The notes under the pieces are model-generated. The model did not search any database and had not been told where the DNA came from. It saw only the letters and a program-made list of their open reading frames with translations. This document shows, piece by piece, positions 5,529 through 13,011 of a stretch of 13,827 nucleotides of DNA (position 1 is its first letter; each line of letters begins with the position of its first letter). The stretch is from an uncultured Lachnospiraceae bacterium (lineage in GTDB: Bacteria > Bacillota > Clostridia > Lachnospirales > Lachnospiraceae): NCBI GenBank assembly GCA_947177465.1, contig CAMWUP010000022.1:1-13827 (forward strand), given 5' to 3'. A program made the position numbers and the translations under genes.

Positions 5529-7327
5529 ACCGTACCTTCATCCTCATTTACTGCAAGCTTGATTTTAAGCTCTGCAAGCTGCACATCGTCCACTACATTC
5601 GGCGCTTCACTCATCAGGCAGGAAGCATCCTTCACCTTGGGGAAGGCAATCACCTCTCTGATATTATCTGCCTTTACCAGCAGCATGACAAAACGGTCCA
5701 GACCGATTGCCAGTCCTGCGTGGGGCGGCACGCCGTACTTAAACGCATTTATTAAAAAGCCAAAACGCTCATATGCCGATTCCTTTGTAAAGCCGAGCGC
5801 TTCAAACATCTTCTCCTGCACATCCGGCTGGAAAATTCTTACGCTGCCGCCGCCCAGCTCCACACCGTTTAACACGATATCGTAGGCCTTGGCGCGAACC
5901 CTGCCGGGGTCCGTATCAATAAAGGGCAAATCCTCCTCCATGGGCATGGTAAAGGGATGATGCATGGCCACAAAACGGTTCTCATCCTCACTCCACTCTA
6001 AAAGCGGGAACTCCGTTACCCACAGAAAATCAAACCTGTTGTTGTCTATCAGCTCAAGCTGCTTTGCCAGCTCCACGCGCAGCGCGCCCAGCACACTGTA
6101 TACAATATTGTTTTTATCTGCCGCAAATAAGAGCAAGTCTCCCTTTTCTCCCTCCATGGCGCTCACGAGGGCAGAAAGCTCCTCCTTAGTCATAAATTTG
6201 GCAAAGGAAGATTTGTAAGTGCCGTCAGGCTGCACGGACAAATAAGCCAGCCCTTTTGCCCCATACCCCTTTGCAAACTCTGTCAGGGCGTCTATTTTCT
6301 TTCGGGGCATTTCCGCCTGTCCCTTTACATTGATGCCGCGCACAGAGCCGCCGCTTTCCAGCGCGCCCGTAAATACGCCAAAGCCGCATCCCTTTACCGC
6401 CTCAGACACATTATGAAGCTCCATGCCAAAACGGGTATCCGGCTTATCGGAACCAAAGCGCTCCATCGCTTCCTGCCAGGTCATCCGCTTCATCGGCAGA
6501 TTTACCTCGATGCCGATTGCCTCCCTGCACACCTTCTGCACCATTCTCTCCGTGGCATCGATAACATCATCCACATCGACAAAGGAAAGCTCCATATCCA
6601 CCTGCGTAAACTCAGGCTGTCTGTCCGCACGCAAGTCCTCGTCACGGAAGCATCTTGCAATCTGGAAATAGCGGTCATATCCCGAACACATCAAAAGCTG
6701 CTTAAATATCTGAGGAGACTGTGGCAGCGCATAAAAATTGCCCGGATGCACACGGCTCGGCACCAGATAATCCCTGGCGCCCTCCGGCGTGGATTTGGTC
6801 AGCATGGGCGTTTCAATCTCTAAAAAACCTTCTTCTGTCAGAAAGCTTCTGATGGTAGTTGTAATTTTGCTGCGCAGCATCAAATTTTTCTGCAGCGCAG
6901 GTCTGCGCAAATCAAGGTAACGGTATTTCAGGCGAAGCTCCTCCTTCGTCCTGCTCTCTGCTTCTATCGGGAAGGGCGGCGTTTCCGCCTCGGACAGAAC
7001 CCTGAGCGCTTCGGCGCGCACCTCAATCTCTCCCGTCGCCAGATTTTCATTGGCAGCGGCGGCTCTTTTTTCCACACGCCCCGTCACGGCAATCACGAAC
7101 TCACTGCGCAGCTTTTCCGCCTTTGCAAAATTCTCCGCTCCGCAGTCGCTCTCCTCAAAAATCACCTGCAGGATGCCTGCGCGGTCGCGCAAATCCACGA
7201 ATATGATTCCACCTTTGTTTCTCTGCTTCTGCACCCAGCCCATCACAGTGACATGCTCACCTGTATTGGCTGCGGATAACTCGCCGCAGCGGTGTGTGCG
7301 TTTTAAACCCTTCATTGTCTCAGACAT
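5522..7327 (-). CDS. aspS: Aspartyl-tRNA synthetase
   Basis: A 601-residue class II synthetase that charges tRNA-Asp (and perhaps tRNA-Asn) with aspartate in the cytoplasm. The N-terminal OB-fold anticodon-binding domain is at about 15-110 (GWVQKQRNKGGIIFVDLRDR). The catalytic domain includes the 'flipping loop' region LTKSTPEGARDYLVPSR (176-192), motif 2 with CFRDEDLRADRQPEFTQ (226-242) and motif 3 GLAIGLDRFVMLL (538-550). The GAD insertion typical of bacterial AspRS fills roughly 300-430. Length is normal for the bacterial type. The ATG at 7327 has GGGAGG seven bases upstream and follows the hisS stop by 12 bases; hisS-aspS is a common Firmicutes operon. The position reported to help separate discriminating from non-discriminating enzymes is Lys38 here, neither of the two best known residues. 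Confidence 0.97.
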   Translation of the reverse strand: MSETMKGLKRTHRCGELSAANTGEHVTVMGWVQKQRNKGGIIFVDLRDRAGILQVIFEESDCGAENFAKAEKLRSEFVIAVTGRVEKRAAAANENLATGEIEVRAEALRVLSEAETPPFPIEAESRTKEELRLKYRYLDLRRPALQKNLMLRSKITTTIRSFLTEEGFLEIETPMLTKSTPEGARDYLVPSRVHPGNFYALPQSPQIFKQLLMCSGYDRYFQIARCFRDEDLRADRQPEFTQVDMELSFVDVDDVIDATERMVQKVCREAIGIEVNLPMKRMTWQEAMERFGSDKPDTRFGMELHNVSEAVKGCGFGVFTGALESGGSVRGINVKGQAEMPRKKIDALTEFAKGYGAKGLAYLSVQPDGTYKSSFAKFMTKEELSALVSAMEGEKGDLLLFAADKNNIVYSVLGALRVELAKQLELIDNNRFDFLWVTEFPLLEWSEDENRFVAMHHPFTMPMEEDLPFIDTDPGRVRAKAYDIVLNGVELGGGSVRIFQPDVQEKMFEALGFTKESAYERFGFLINAFKYGVPPHAGLAIGLDRFVMLLVKADNIREVIAFPKVKDASCLMSEAPNVVDDVQLAELKIKLAVNEDEGTVC

Positions 7328-7339
7328 ATCTTTACCTCC

Positions 7340-8599
7340 CTATTTCAGCGGATTTTTGTAAAATTCCTTAAATTCCTCATAGCCCTCTGCCATAAGCTGT
7401 TCCTTTTGGAATTTCTTGTTCTTGTTCATGCGGACTGTCAGCACCTGCCTGCCCTTTTTCCGCTCCGCGTCCGCCTCGGCAATCACCTCGTTCAGCATAT
7501 CGCCTGCGACGCCCTTTTCAATCAGAAAGGCTGTCTTTTTCAACGCATCCGGCACCTGAAAGCCCTTTTCGGTAAGCAGCAGGATGATTCTCTCAAAGCC
7601 GATGGAAAAGCCGCAGGCAGGCACGTTATTGCCCGTAAACTTGCCCACCATTTCATCATATCTGCCGCCGCCGCCGCAGCTTCCGCCAAATTCCGGCATT
7701 GCAATTTCAAAAATAGTGCCGGTATAATAGCCCATTCCCCGCACAAGCGTAGGATCAAATACCAACGCAAAAGTATCTTCTTTGTTGGCGTTTACACTGT
7801 CTATAATTTCCGCGAAGGAATCCACCACCTCTTTTTCCAGATAATCGCCAAGCAGCTCCTTTAAGTACGCTGCGCCGTCCTCTGCCTCCTGCACCCTCTC
7901 AAACAGCTCCAGGTACTTCTCACAGACTGCCGCAGAAAAGCCCTCTTTCAAAAGCTCTTCCCTCACGCCGTCTATGCCGATTTTGTCCATTTTATCCAAG
8001 GTGATGAACACACTGTCATATGCATCCTCAGAAAAGCCCGCATAGGCTGCCATTGCCTTCAGTATCCGCCTGTCGTTGAGCCGAATCTGAAAATTATCAA
8101 AGCCAAGCCTGCTTAAAGTCGTGGTCGTCGCCAATATCAGCTCTATCTCCGCAAGGTTGGAAGCCTCCCCCAGAATATCGATATCACACTGCATAAACTG
8201 GCGGTAACGACCTCTCTGCGGTCTGTCCGCCCGCCACACACTGCCCATCTGCAGCGCCTTAAAGGGAGACGGCAGGCTGGCGGCATTGTTGGAATAAAAG
8301 CGGACCAGCGGCACTGTCAAATCATAGCGCAGTCCGCTGTCCGTCAAATCGCTCTCGTTTTCCGCATCCGCAAGCTTTAACTTTTCTCCCCTCTTTAATA
8401 TCTTAAATATCAGCTTTTCGTTTTCCCCGCCCTGCTTGCTGCTTAAGTTTGCAATGTCCTCCACACAGGGCGTCTCTATCGGCGTAAAGCCATAGCCCCT
8501 GTAGGTATCCTTTATCACGCCCATTACATAGTCCCTAAGCTGCATTTCTGCAGGCAGAATATCCCTCATGCCGTTAAACGGCTTCTTTTTCAGTGCCAT
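7340..8599 (-). CDS. hisS: Histidyl-tRNA synthetase
   Basis: A class II synthetase of 419 residues that charges tRNA-His. Numbering from the ATG at 8599, motif 2 is at about 119-142 (SVWRADRPQRGRYRQFMQCDIDILG), the histidine-specific motif LVRGMGYYTGTIFE at 285-298, and motif 3 with CGGGGRYDEM and ACGFSIGFERI at 308-337. The C-terminal anticodon-binding domain spans only about the last 65 residues, against roughly 90 in typical enzymes such as that of E. coli, and ends in a Lys-rich helix. I chose 8599 because AGAGG lies four bases upstream (8608-8604), whereas an in-frame ATG at 8611 has a hairpin and no ribosome binding site before it. aspS follows 12 bases downstream. Confidence 0.96.
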   Translation of the reverse strand: MALKKKPFNGMRDILPAEMQLRDYVMGVIKDTYRGYGFTPIETPCVEDIANLSSKQGGENEKLIFKILKRGEKLKLADAENESDLTDSGLRYDLTVPLVRFYSNNAASLPSPFKALQMGSVWRADRPQRGRYRQFMQCDIDILGEASNLAEIELILATTTTLSRLGFDNFQIRLNDRRILKAMAAYAGFSEDAYDSVFITLDKMDKIGIDGVREELLKEGFSAAVCEKYLELFERVQEAEDGAAYLKELLGDYLEKEVVDSFAEIIDSVNANKEDTFALVFDPTLVRGMGYYTGTIFEIAMPEFGGSCGGGGRYDEMVGKFTGNNVPACGFSIGFERIILLLTEKGFQVPDALKKTAFLIEKGVAGDMLNEVIAEADAERKKGRQVLTVRMNKNKKFQKEQLMAEGYEEFKEFYKNPLK

Positions 8600-8613
8600 A
8601 AATCCTCTCATTC

Positions 8614-8629
8614 TGCCGTATAAACGGCA
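8614..8629 (-). promoter_or_regulatory. Hairpin in the hisS leader
   Basis: TGCCGT and ACGGCA form a perfect six-base-pair stem around a four-base loop. It ends six bases upstream of the hisS ribosome binding site (8608-8604). A second, weaker stem-loop (GGTGC/GCACACC type) lies at 8662-8676. Neither is followed by a T run, so they are not ordinary terminators. Confidence 0.45.
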
Positions 8630-8692
8630 TACTTCCTGTTTTTAAAAGAGAACGCCGCTTTGGTGTGCCGCGCACCTTTCTTTTCTTACAAG

Positions 8693-8721
8693 ATTTTACA
8701 CTGATTCCCCCGTTATTTCAA
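8693..8721 (-). promoter_or_regulatory. hisS: Sigma-A promoter for hisS-aspS
   Basis: TTGAAA (8721-8716) and TAAAAT (8698-8693) are separated by exactly 17 bases, with the predicted start site near 8686, giving a leader of about 87 bases. It lies in the 179-base gap after metF and is the strongest promoter match in the window. No T-box consensus is present in the leader. Confidence 0.7.
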
Positions 8722-8778
8722 GCATAAAATATTCTCCCCCGTAAACGGCAGGCTTCTTTCTGCCAAATCCGGTATTTT

Positions 8779-9657
8779 CTATATGATATTACGGATACCT
8801 TCACATATCTTTCTAGCAACAAGCGGGTTATTCATGGTATACAAATGGATACCCTCTATATCGCTCACCAGCAAATCAATAATCTGGCTCAGTGCATATG
8901 ACATTCCGGCATCAAAAAGCGCCTCCCTGTTATTTTCATATTTGTCAATAATCCTTTGAAAACGCTCCGGAAAGGTTGCGCCGCATGTAGTCACCATTCT
9001 CTTTATCTGGGCAGCGTTTATAACCGGCATAACGCCGGGAATCACCGGCACATTGACTTCCGCAATCCGGCAGTCCTCAAAAAAGCGGAAAAACAGCTCA
9101 TTGTCAAAAAATAACTGCGACAGCAGCACCTTTGCACCCACATTTACCTTTTCCTTTATGTATTTTATCTCACTCACCCTGTTATCCGATTCCGGATGGC
9201 ACTCCGGATAACAGGCGCCCAGCAGACAAAAATCACCCTTTTGCTTTAAATAAGTAATCAAATCGGAAGCATGCCTGAAATCCTGCTTTGGAGGAAGCTC
9301 TTCCCTTTTATCCCCCCTGAGGGCAAGGATATTCTGAATTCCTTCTTCGGTAAGCACTTTTGTAAATGCATCGATTTCCGCTTTATCGTAATGGAGACAG
9401 GTCAAATGCACCACAGGCTCTACATGATATTCATATTTGATTTTTTTAGCAAGCTCTATGGTGCGGTTGCAGTTTGCGCTGCCTCCCGCGCCAAAGGTCA
9501 CACTGATATAATCGGGCTTTAACTCACACAAAACCGCCAGCGTTTCGTCGATGTTTTTAAGCGCGTTGTCCTTCTTCGGCGGAAAAATCTCAAAGGAGAG
9601 GCTCTTCTTATTTTTGCCATGGAAGGTTTTGTTTTCATATATATCCGAAACTTTCAT
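8779..9657 (-). CDS. metF: 5,10-methylenetetrahydrofolate reductase
   Basis: A 292-residue FAD-dependent enzyme that reduces 5,10-methylene- to 5,10-methyl-... that is, 5-methyltetrahydrofolate, the methyl donor used by MetE encoded just upstream. The TIM-barrel landmarks are clear: SLSFEIFPPK (19-28) with the catalytic Glu23, DYISVTFGAGGS (49-60), HLTC (84-87), LALRGD (111-116) with Asp116, LGACYPECHPES (146-157) and SQLFFD (180-185). Length matches bacterial MetF (about 290-300). The ATG at 9657 has GAGG five bases upstream. Only 40 bases separate it from the metE stop, with no terminator, so the two form an operon. A weak stem (GGCAG/CTGCC) lies after the stop without a T run; transcription may end or fade before hisS. 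Confidence 0.96.
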   Translation of the reverse strand: MKVSDIYENKTFHGKNKKSLSFEIFPPKKDNALKNIDETLAVLCELKPDYISVTFGAGGSANCNRTIELAKKIKYEYHVEPVVHLTCLHYDKAEIDAFTKVLTEEGIQNILALRGDKREELPPKQDFRHASDLITYLKQKGDFCLLGACYPECHPESDNRVSEIKYIKEKVNVGAKVLLSQLFFDNELFFRFFEDCRIAEVNVPVIPGVMPVINAAQIKRMVTTCGATFPERFQRIIDKYENNREALFDAGMSYALSQIIDLLVSDIEGIHLYTMNNPLVARKICEGIRNII

Positions 9658-9697
9658 ATTTTCCTCATTTCCGTGCTGCTTAATTGCACAAAGACAT

Positions 9698-11983
9698 TTA
9701 TGGTTTGCAGATTTGCGTCTTCTTTCTGATTTGTTTTGCCGCTTTCACTAAATTTCTCAGACTCGCATCCGTTTCCGGCATAGCTCTTGTTTTTAAGCCG
9801 CAGTCGGGATTTACCCACAATTTTTCCCTGTCGATTTTGGTCAGCATAACCTGCAGCGCAGCTACGATTTCTTCCACGGACGGCACTCTCGGAGAATGAA
9901 TGTCATATACGCCCGGACCTACCTCCGTCTCAAAGGCATGCTCCCGCAGAGAATCCAGTATCTGTAAATCTGAGCGGGACGCTTCAAAGGTAATGACGTC
10001 TGCGTCCATAGCGTCAATCGCCGGAATGATATCTGTAAATTCACTGTAGCACATATGGGTGTGAATCTGCGTTTCCGGCTTCACGCCGCTATGCGTCAGG
10101 CGGAAAGCCGGAATTGCAAAATCCAAATACGCTTTCTGCCAGTCTGATTTTCTGAGGGGCAGCTTCTCCCGAAGCGCGGCCTCATCTATCTGTATGATGC
10201 GGATTCCGTTCTTCTCCAAATCCAGCACTTCCTCCCTGATTGCCAGCGCAATCTGGGAGATGGATTCTTTTATGGAAATGTCCTCCCGCGGAAACGACCA
10301 GTTTAATATGGTAACAGGACCTGTCAGCATGCCTTTCATGATTTTTGAGGTCAGCGACTGTGCATAGACGGACCATTCTACTGTTATCGGCTTCTTCCTG
10401 TATACATCCCCCCATATAATAGGCGGTTTTACGCATCTTGTACCATAAGACTGCACCCATGCTTTCTCCGTAAACAGAAAGCCGCCCAACGCTTCCCCAA
10501 AATACTCCACCATGTCGTTTCTCTCATATTCTCCGTGAACCAGCACATCCAACCCGATTTCTTCCTGCCATACAACGCACTCCGCAATTTTTTTCCGGTT
10601 AAATTCCACATATTCTTTTTCTGATATTTCACCTCTGCGGCAGGCGGAACGGTTTGCCTTCACGTCCGGCGTCTGCGGGAAAGAACCGATGGTTGTGGTA
10701 GGAAATTCCGGCAGCGCAAGCACATTTTTCTGCAGCCTCTGGCGCTCGCTCCGCGCGGGCAGTCTGGTATAATCGCTGTCTGTTACAAGGGAAAGGCGTT
10801 TTCTTACTTCTGCATTTTCGCAGTTTCTGCTTTCCAAAAAAAGTTTTTCGTTGTTTTGGTAAACGGCATTGCCGCCATAATCGCTACATTCGGAGAGCGC
10901 CTTCAATTCAGCAAGCTCCGCCAGTTTTTCCTCAGCAAAGGAAAAATGGGAAAGGTATTCTGCTGACAGCTTTTTTTCGTGGCTTAAGGTATAGGGTACA
11001 TGCAGGAGGGAACAGGAGGTTGACAATACAGTCCGGATTCCCTTTCTGCGCAAGTCATCCAGCGTTTGCAGCGTATTTTTATAATGATTCTTCCAGACAT
11101 TTTTCCCGTTGACCAGTCCCGCAAACAAAATTTTATCCTGCGGAAAGCCGTATTTTTTGATTAAGTGGTATGTTTCTTTTCCCTCTATAAAATCAAGTCC
11201 GATTGCCGTAAACGGCATTTTAATCAGATTCTGATAAATATCCCTGACATCGCCGAAATAGGTCTGTAACAATACATGACACTGCTTTGCAGATGGCAGG
11301 ATGGCTTCATAAATGGTATGGAAGCGCGCTATGTCTTCTCTGTCCATATCCTGCACAAGCGCAGGCTCATCAAGCTGAAGCCATGCAATTTGATATTCTT
11401 CGCATTTTTGAATCAGTTCCTGATATCCGCGGATAATATCGTCCATGTAATCCTCAGTCTTCTTTTTTCCCGTGCACCGACACAGCTTTAACAGTGTGTA
11501 TGCCCCAATCACAACAGGCTTTGTCTCAATACCAAGCGCTTTCGCCTCTGCATACTCTGTAAACGGCTTATTGCCCACCAGACTGATAACCGTGTCGTCC
11601 TCCAGTTCCGGAACAATGTAATGGTAATTGGTATTGAACCACTTTTTCATTGCCAATGCCTTCACATCCCCTGAAGCGCCTTGATATCCGCGTGCCATGG
11701 CAAAATAGGTATCCAGCTTTGACAGATGTAATTCCTGATAGCGCTTTGGAATGATTCCAAACAGCGCAGCCGTATCTAACAACATGTCGTAATAAGAAAA
11801 GTCATTGCTGGAAATATAATCTATTCCCGCATTTTTCTGTGTGCTCCAATGCGTTCTCCTCAATTTTTTCGCCGCCTCTAAAAGCTCTGCCTCGCCGATT
11901 TCTTTCCTGAAATATTTCTCAGAAACAAACTTTAATTCCCTTAAAGTCCCGATTCTGGGAAATCCAATCACTGATGTCTGCAT
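9698..11983 (-). CDS. metE: Cobalamin-independent methionine synthase
   Basis: A 761-residue cytoplasmic enzyme that transfers a methyl group from 5-methyltetrahydrofolate polyglutamate to homocysteine without vitamin B12. The N-terminal half begins SVIGFPRIGTLRELKF, the usual folate-side start, and the C-terminal half holds the zinc site: His643 and Cys645 in HTHMCYSEF, Glu667 in ITFEASRSD and Cys728 in NPDCGLKTR, matching the E. coli ligands almost position for position. I start at 11983 because AAGGG lies eight bases upstream (11996-11992) and the known N-terminus begins there; an in-frame ATG at 12025 would add 14 unrelated residues and would lie within the predicted promoter. Expression is probably controlled by the MetR-like regulator through the palindrome at 12075-12093. 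metF follows after 40 bases. Confidence 0.97.
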   Translation of the reverse strand: MQTSVIGFPRIGTLRELKFVSEKYFRKEIGEAELLEAAKKLRRTHWSTQKNAGIDYISSNDFSYYDMLLDTAALFGIIPKRYQELHLSKLDTYFAMARGYQGASGDVKALAMKKWFNTNYHYIVPELEDDTVISLVGNKPFTEYAEAKALGIETKPVVIGAYTLLKLCRCTGKKKTEDYMDDIIRGYQELIQKCEEYQIAWLQLDEPALVQDMDREDIARFHTIYEAILPSAKQCHVLLQTYFGDVRDIYQNLIKMPFTAIGLDFIEGKETYHLIKKYGFPQDKILFAGLVNGKNVWKNHYKNTLQTLDDLRRKGIRTVLSTSCSLLHVPYTLSHEKKLSAEYLSHFSFAEEKLAELAELKALSECSDYGGNAVYQNNEKLFLESRNCENAEVRKRLSLVTDSDYTRLPARSERQRLQKNVLALPEFPTTTIGSFPQTPDVKANRSACRRGEISEKEYVEFNRKKIAECVVWQEEIGLDVLVHGEYERNDMVEYFGEALGGFLFTEKAWVQSYGTRCVKPPIIWGDVYRKKPITVEWSVYAQSLTSKIMKGMLTGPVTILNWSFPREDISIKESISQIALAIREEVLDLEKNGIRIIQIDEAALREKLPLRKSDWQKAYLDFAIPAFRLTHSGVKPETQIHTHMCYSEFTDIIPAIDAMDADVITFEASRSDLQILDSLREHAFETEVGPGVYDIHSPRVPSVEEIVAALQVMLTKIDREKLWVNPDCGLKTRAMPETDASLRNLVKAAKQIRKKTQICKP

Positions 11984-12024
11984 GCTATTTTCCCTTTCGA
12001 ATAAAATATAGTAGTTTTTTTCCA

Positions 12025-12053
12025 ATTATAATTTATCCGACAGGTCGTGTATA
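12025..12053 (-). promoter_or_regulatory. metE: metE promoter candidate
   Basis: A perfect TATAAT (12030-12025) and a four-of-six -35 element TATACA (12053-12048) are separated by 17 bases. The predicted start site is near 12018, giving a leader of about 35 bases before the ATG at 11983. A weak -35 with an upstream activator site is the usual arrangement for a LysR-activated promoter. Confidence 0.6.
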
Positions 12054-12074
12054 ATATGTAAAAGCGGGAGTTTG

Positions 12075-12093
12075 CCATAGTTTTAAACTATGG
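12075..12093. promoter_or_regulatory. Met-box-like operator for the MetR/MtaR-type regulator
   Basis: CCATAGTTTTAAACTATGG has two perfect nine-base inverted arms around one central base. Its 15-base core ATAGTTTTAAACTAT agrees fully with the Met-box TATAGTTTNAAACTATA reported for streptococcal MetR/MtaR and also fits the general LysR T-N11-A rule. It is centred at 12084, about 66 bases upstream of the predicted metE start site, the classical position of a LysR recognition site. It overlaps the last codon of the upstream regulator gene. No T run follows, so it is not a terminator. Confidence 0.75.
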
Positions 12094-13011
12094 ACAGACA
12101 GCTATATATCGCCGTAATGCTTCCAGATATGTCTGCCCCAGTCTGCCTGGCAGACTCCGGCAGTGAGTAATATATCCGATACGCATCACATCATTTTCAG
12201 CGTTTTCCTCCTGCGCCAGAGGCACCGCTATAATATCTTTTCCGTTCAGCTTTTTGTCAATGATGCCACTGCAAACCGTATAGCCGTTTAGTCCGAGTAA
12301 AAGATTAAACAGCGTAGCCCTGTCCCGCACCCGAATATTTTTCTTTCGCTCTGAAACAGAAAAAATCTCCTCTGAAAAATAAAAGGAATTATGCTCTCCC
12401 TGCTCAAAGGACAGATAGGGATAGGGCTCCAGTTCTTCGTTTGTAACAACCTCTTTTCCTGCAAGCGGATGTTTTCTGCTGATAAATACATGAGGCTTTG
12501 CAATAAAAAGCAGGTGAAACTCCAAGTCGTTGGCTTTCAGTATTTTGTTGATGACAGTTTCATTAAAGCTGTTTAAAAACAGGATGCCGATTTCGCTTCT
12601 CATCCGCGCCACATCCTCAATAATTTCATAGGTCTGCGTCTCCCGCAGACTGAAATCATATTCGTCCTGCCCATATTCCTTGATTAAATCCACAAAAGCA
12701 TTGACAGCAAAGGAATAGTGCTGTGTGGAAGCACAAAACTGTTTTTTTCCGCCGCTGCCGCCTTTGTATTTATCCTCTAAAACTGCCGCCTGTTCCAGTA
12801 CCTGTCTGGCATACCCCAAAAAGGAATCCCCCTCCTTGGTAAGGCTGATGCCCTTGTTGGTTCTGTTGAAGATTTGAATATTCATTTCCTTTTCCAATTC
12901 GTGAATAGCGTTTGTAAGGCTTGGCTGGGAGATATACAGCCTGTCCGCCGCTTCCGTGACGGTACCTGCTTCTGCCACTGCCACCACATACTTTAACTGT
13001 TGTAACGTCAT
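12088..13011 (-). CDS. LysR-type regulator, MetR/MtaR-like, probably controlling metE-metF
   Basis: A 307-residue LysR-family regulator. The winged helix-turn-helix is at 1-60 (TLQQLKYVVAVAEAGTVTEAADRLYISQPSLTNAIHELEKEM), followed by a linker helix and the effector-binding domain at about 90-300. The start of that domain, CASTQHYSFAVNAFVDLI, resembles the ASQHYDF-type segment of streptococcal MetR/MtaR/CmbR proteins, which sense homocysteine or O-acetylserine-type metabolites and control methionine and cysteine genes. It lies directly upstream of metE in the same direction, and a Met-box-like palindrome overlaps its stop codon. Its ATG shares one base with the stop of the preceding LysR gene (TAATG), so the two are probably translated together. 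The family is certain; the MetR subgroup is inferred from similarity and the operator. Confidence 0.88.
   Translation of the reverse strand: MTLQQLKYVVAVAEAGTVTEAADRLYISQPSLTNAIHELEKEMNIQIFNRTNKGISLTKEGDSFLGYARQVLEQAAVLEDKYKGGSGGKKQFCASTQHYSFAVNAFVDLIKEYGQDEYDFSLRETQTYEIIEDVARMRSEIGILFLNSFNETVINKILKANDLEFHLLFIAKPHVFISRKHPLAGKEVVTNEELEPYPYLSFEQGEHNSFYFSEEIFSVSERKKNIRVRDRATLFNLLLGLNGYTVCSGIIDKKLNGKDIIAVPLAQEENAENDVMRIGYITHCRSLPGRLGQTYLEALRRYIAVCP

Noticed and set aside
8600..8611. HisRS start at 8611
   Set aside because: No ribosome binding site at the right distance and a hairpin just upstream; AGAGG fits the ATG at 8599.
8612..8778. T-box leader upstream of hisS
   Set aside because: The AGGGTGGNACCGCG-type consensus is absent; the GGTGCGCGGCACACC segment only superficially resembles it.
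11984..12025. Longer metE form starting at 12025
   Set aside because: The extra 14 residues match no MetE N-terminus, have no ribosome binding site and would place the start codon in the -10 element.
12075..12093. Palindrome as an intrinsic terminator of the LysR gene
   Set aside because: It is AT-rich, has a very small loop and is not followed by a T run on either strand; position and sequence fit an operator.
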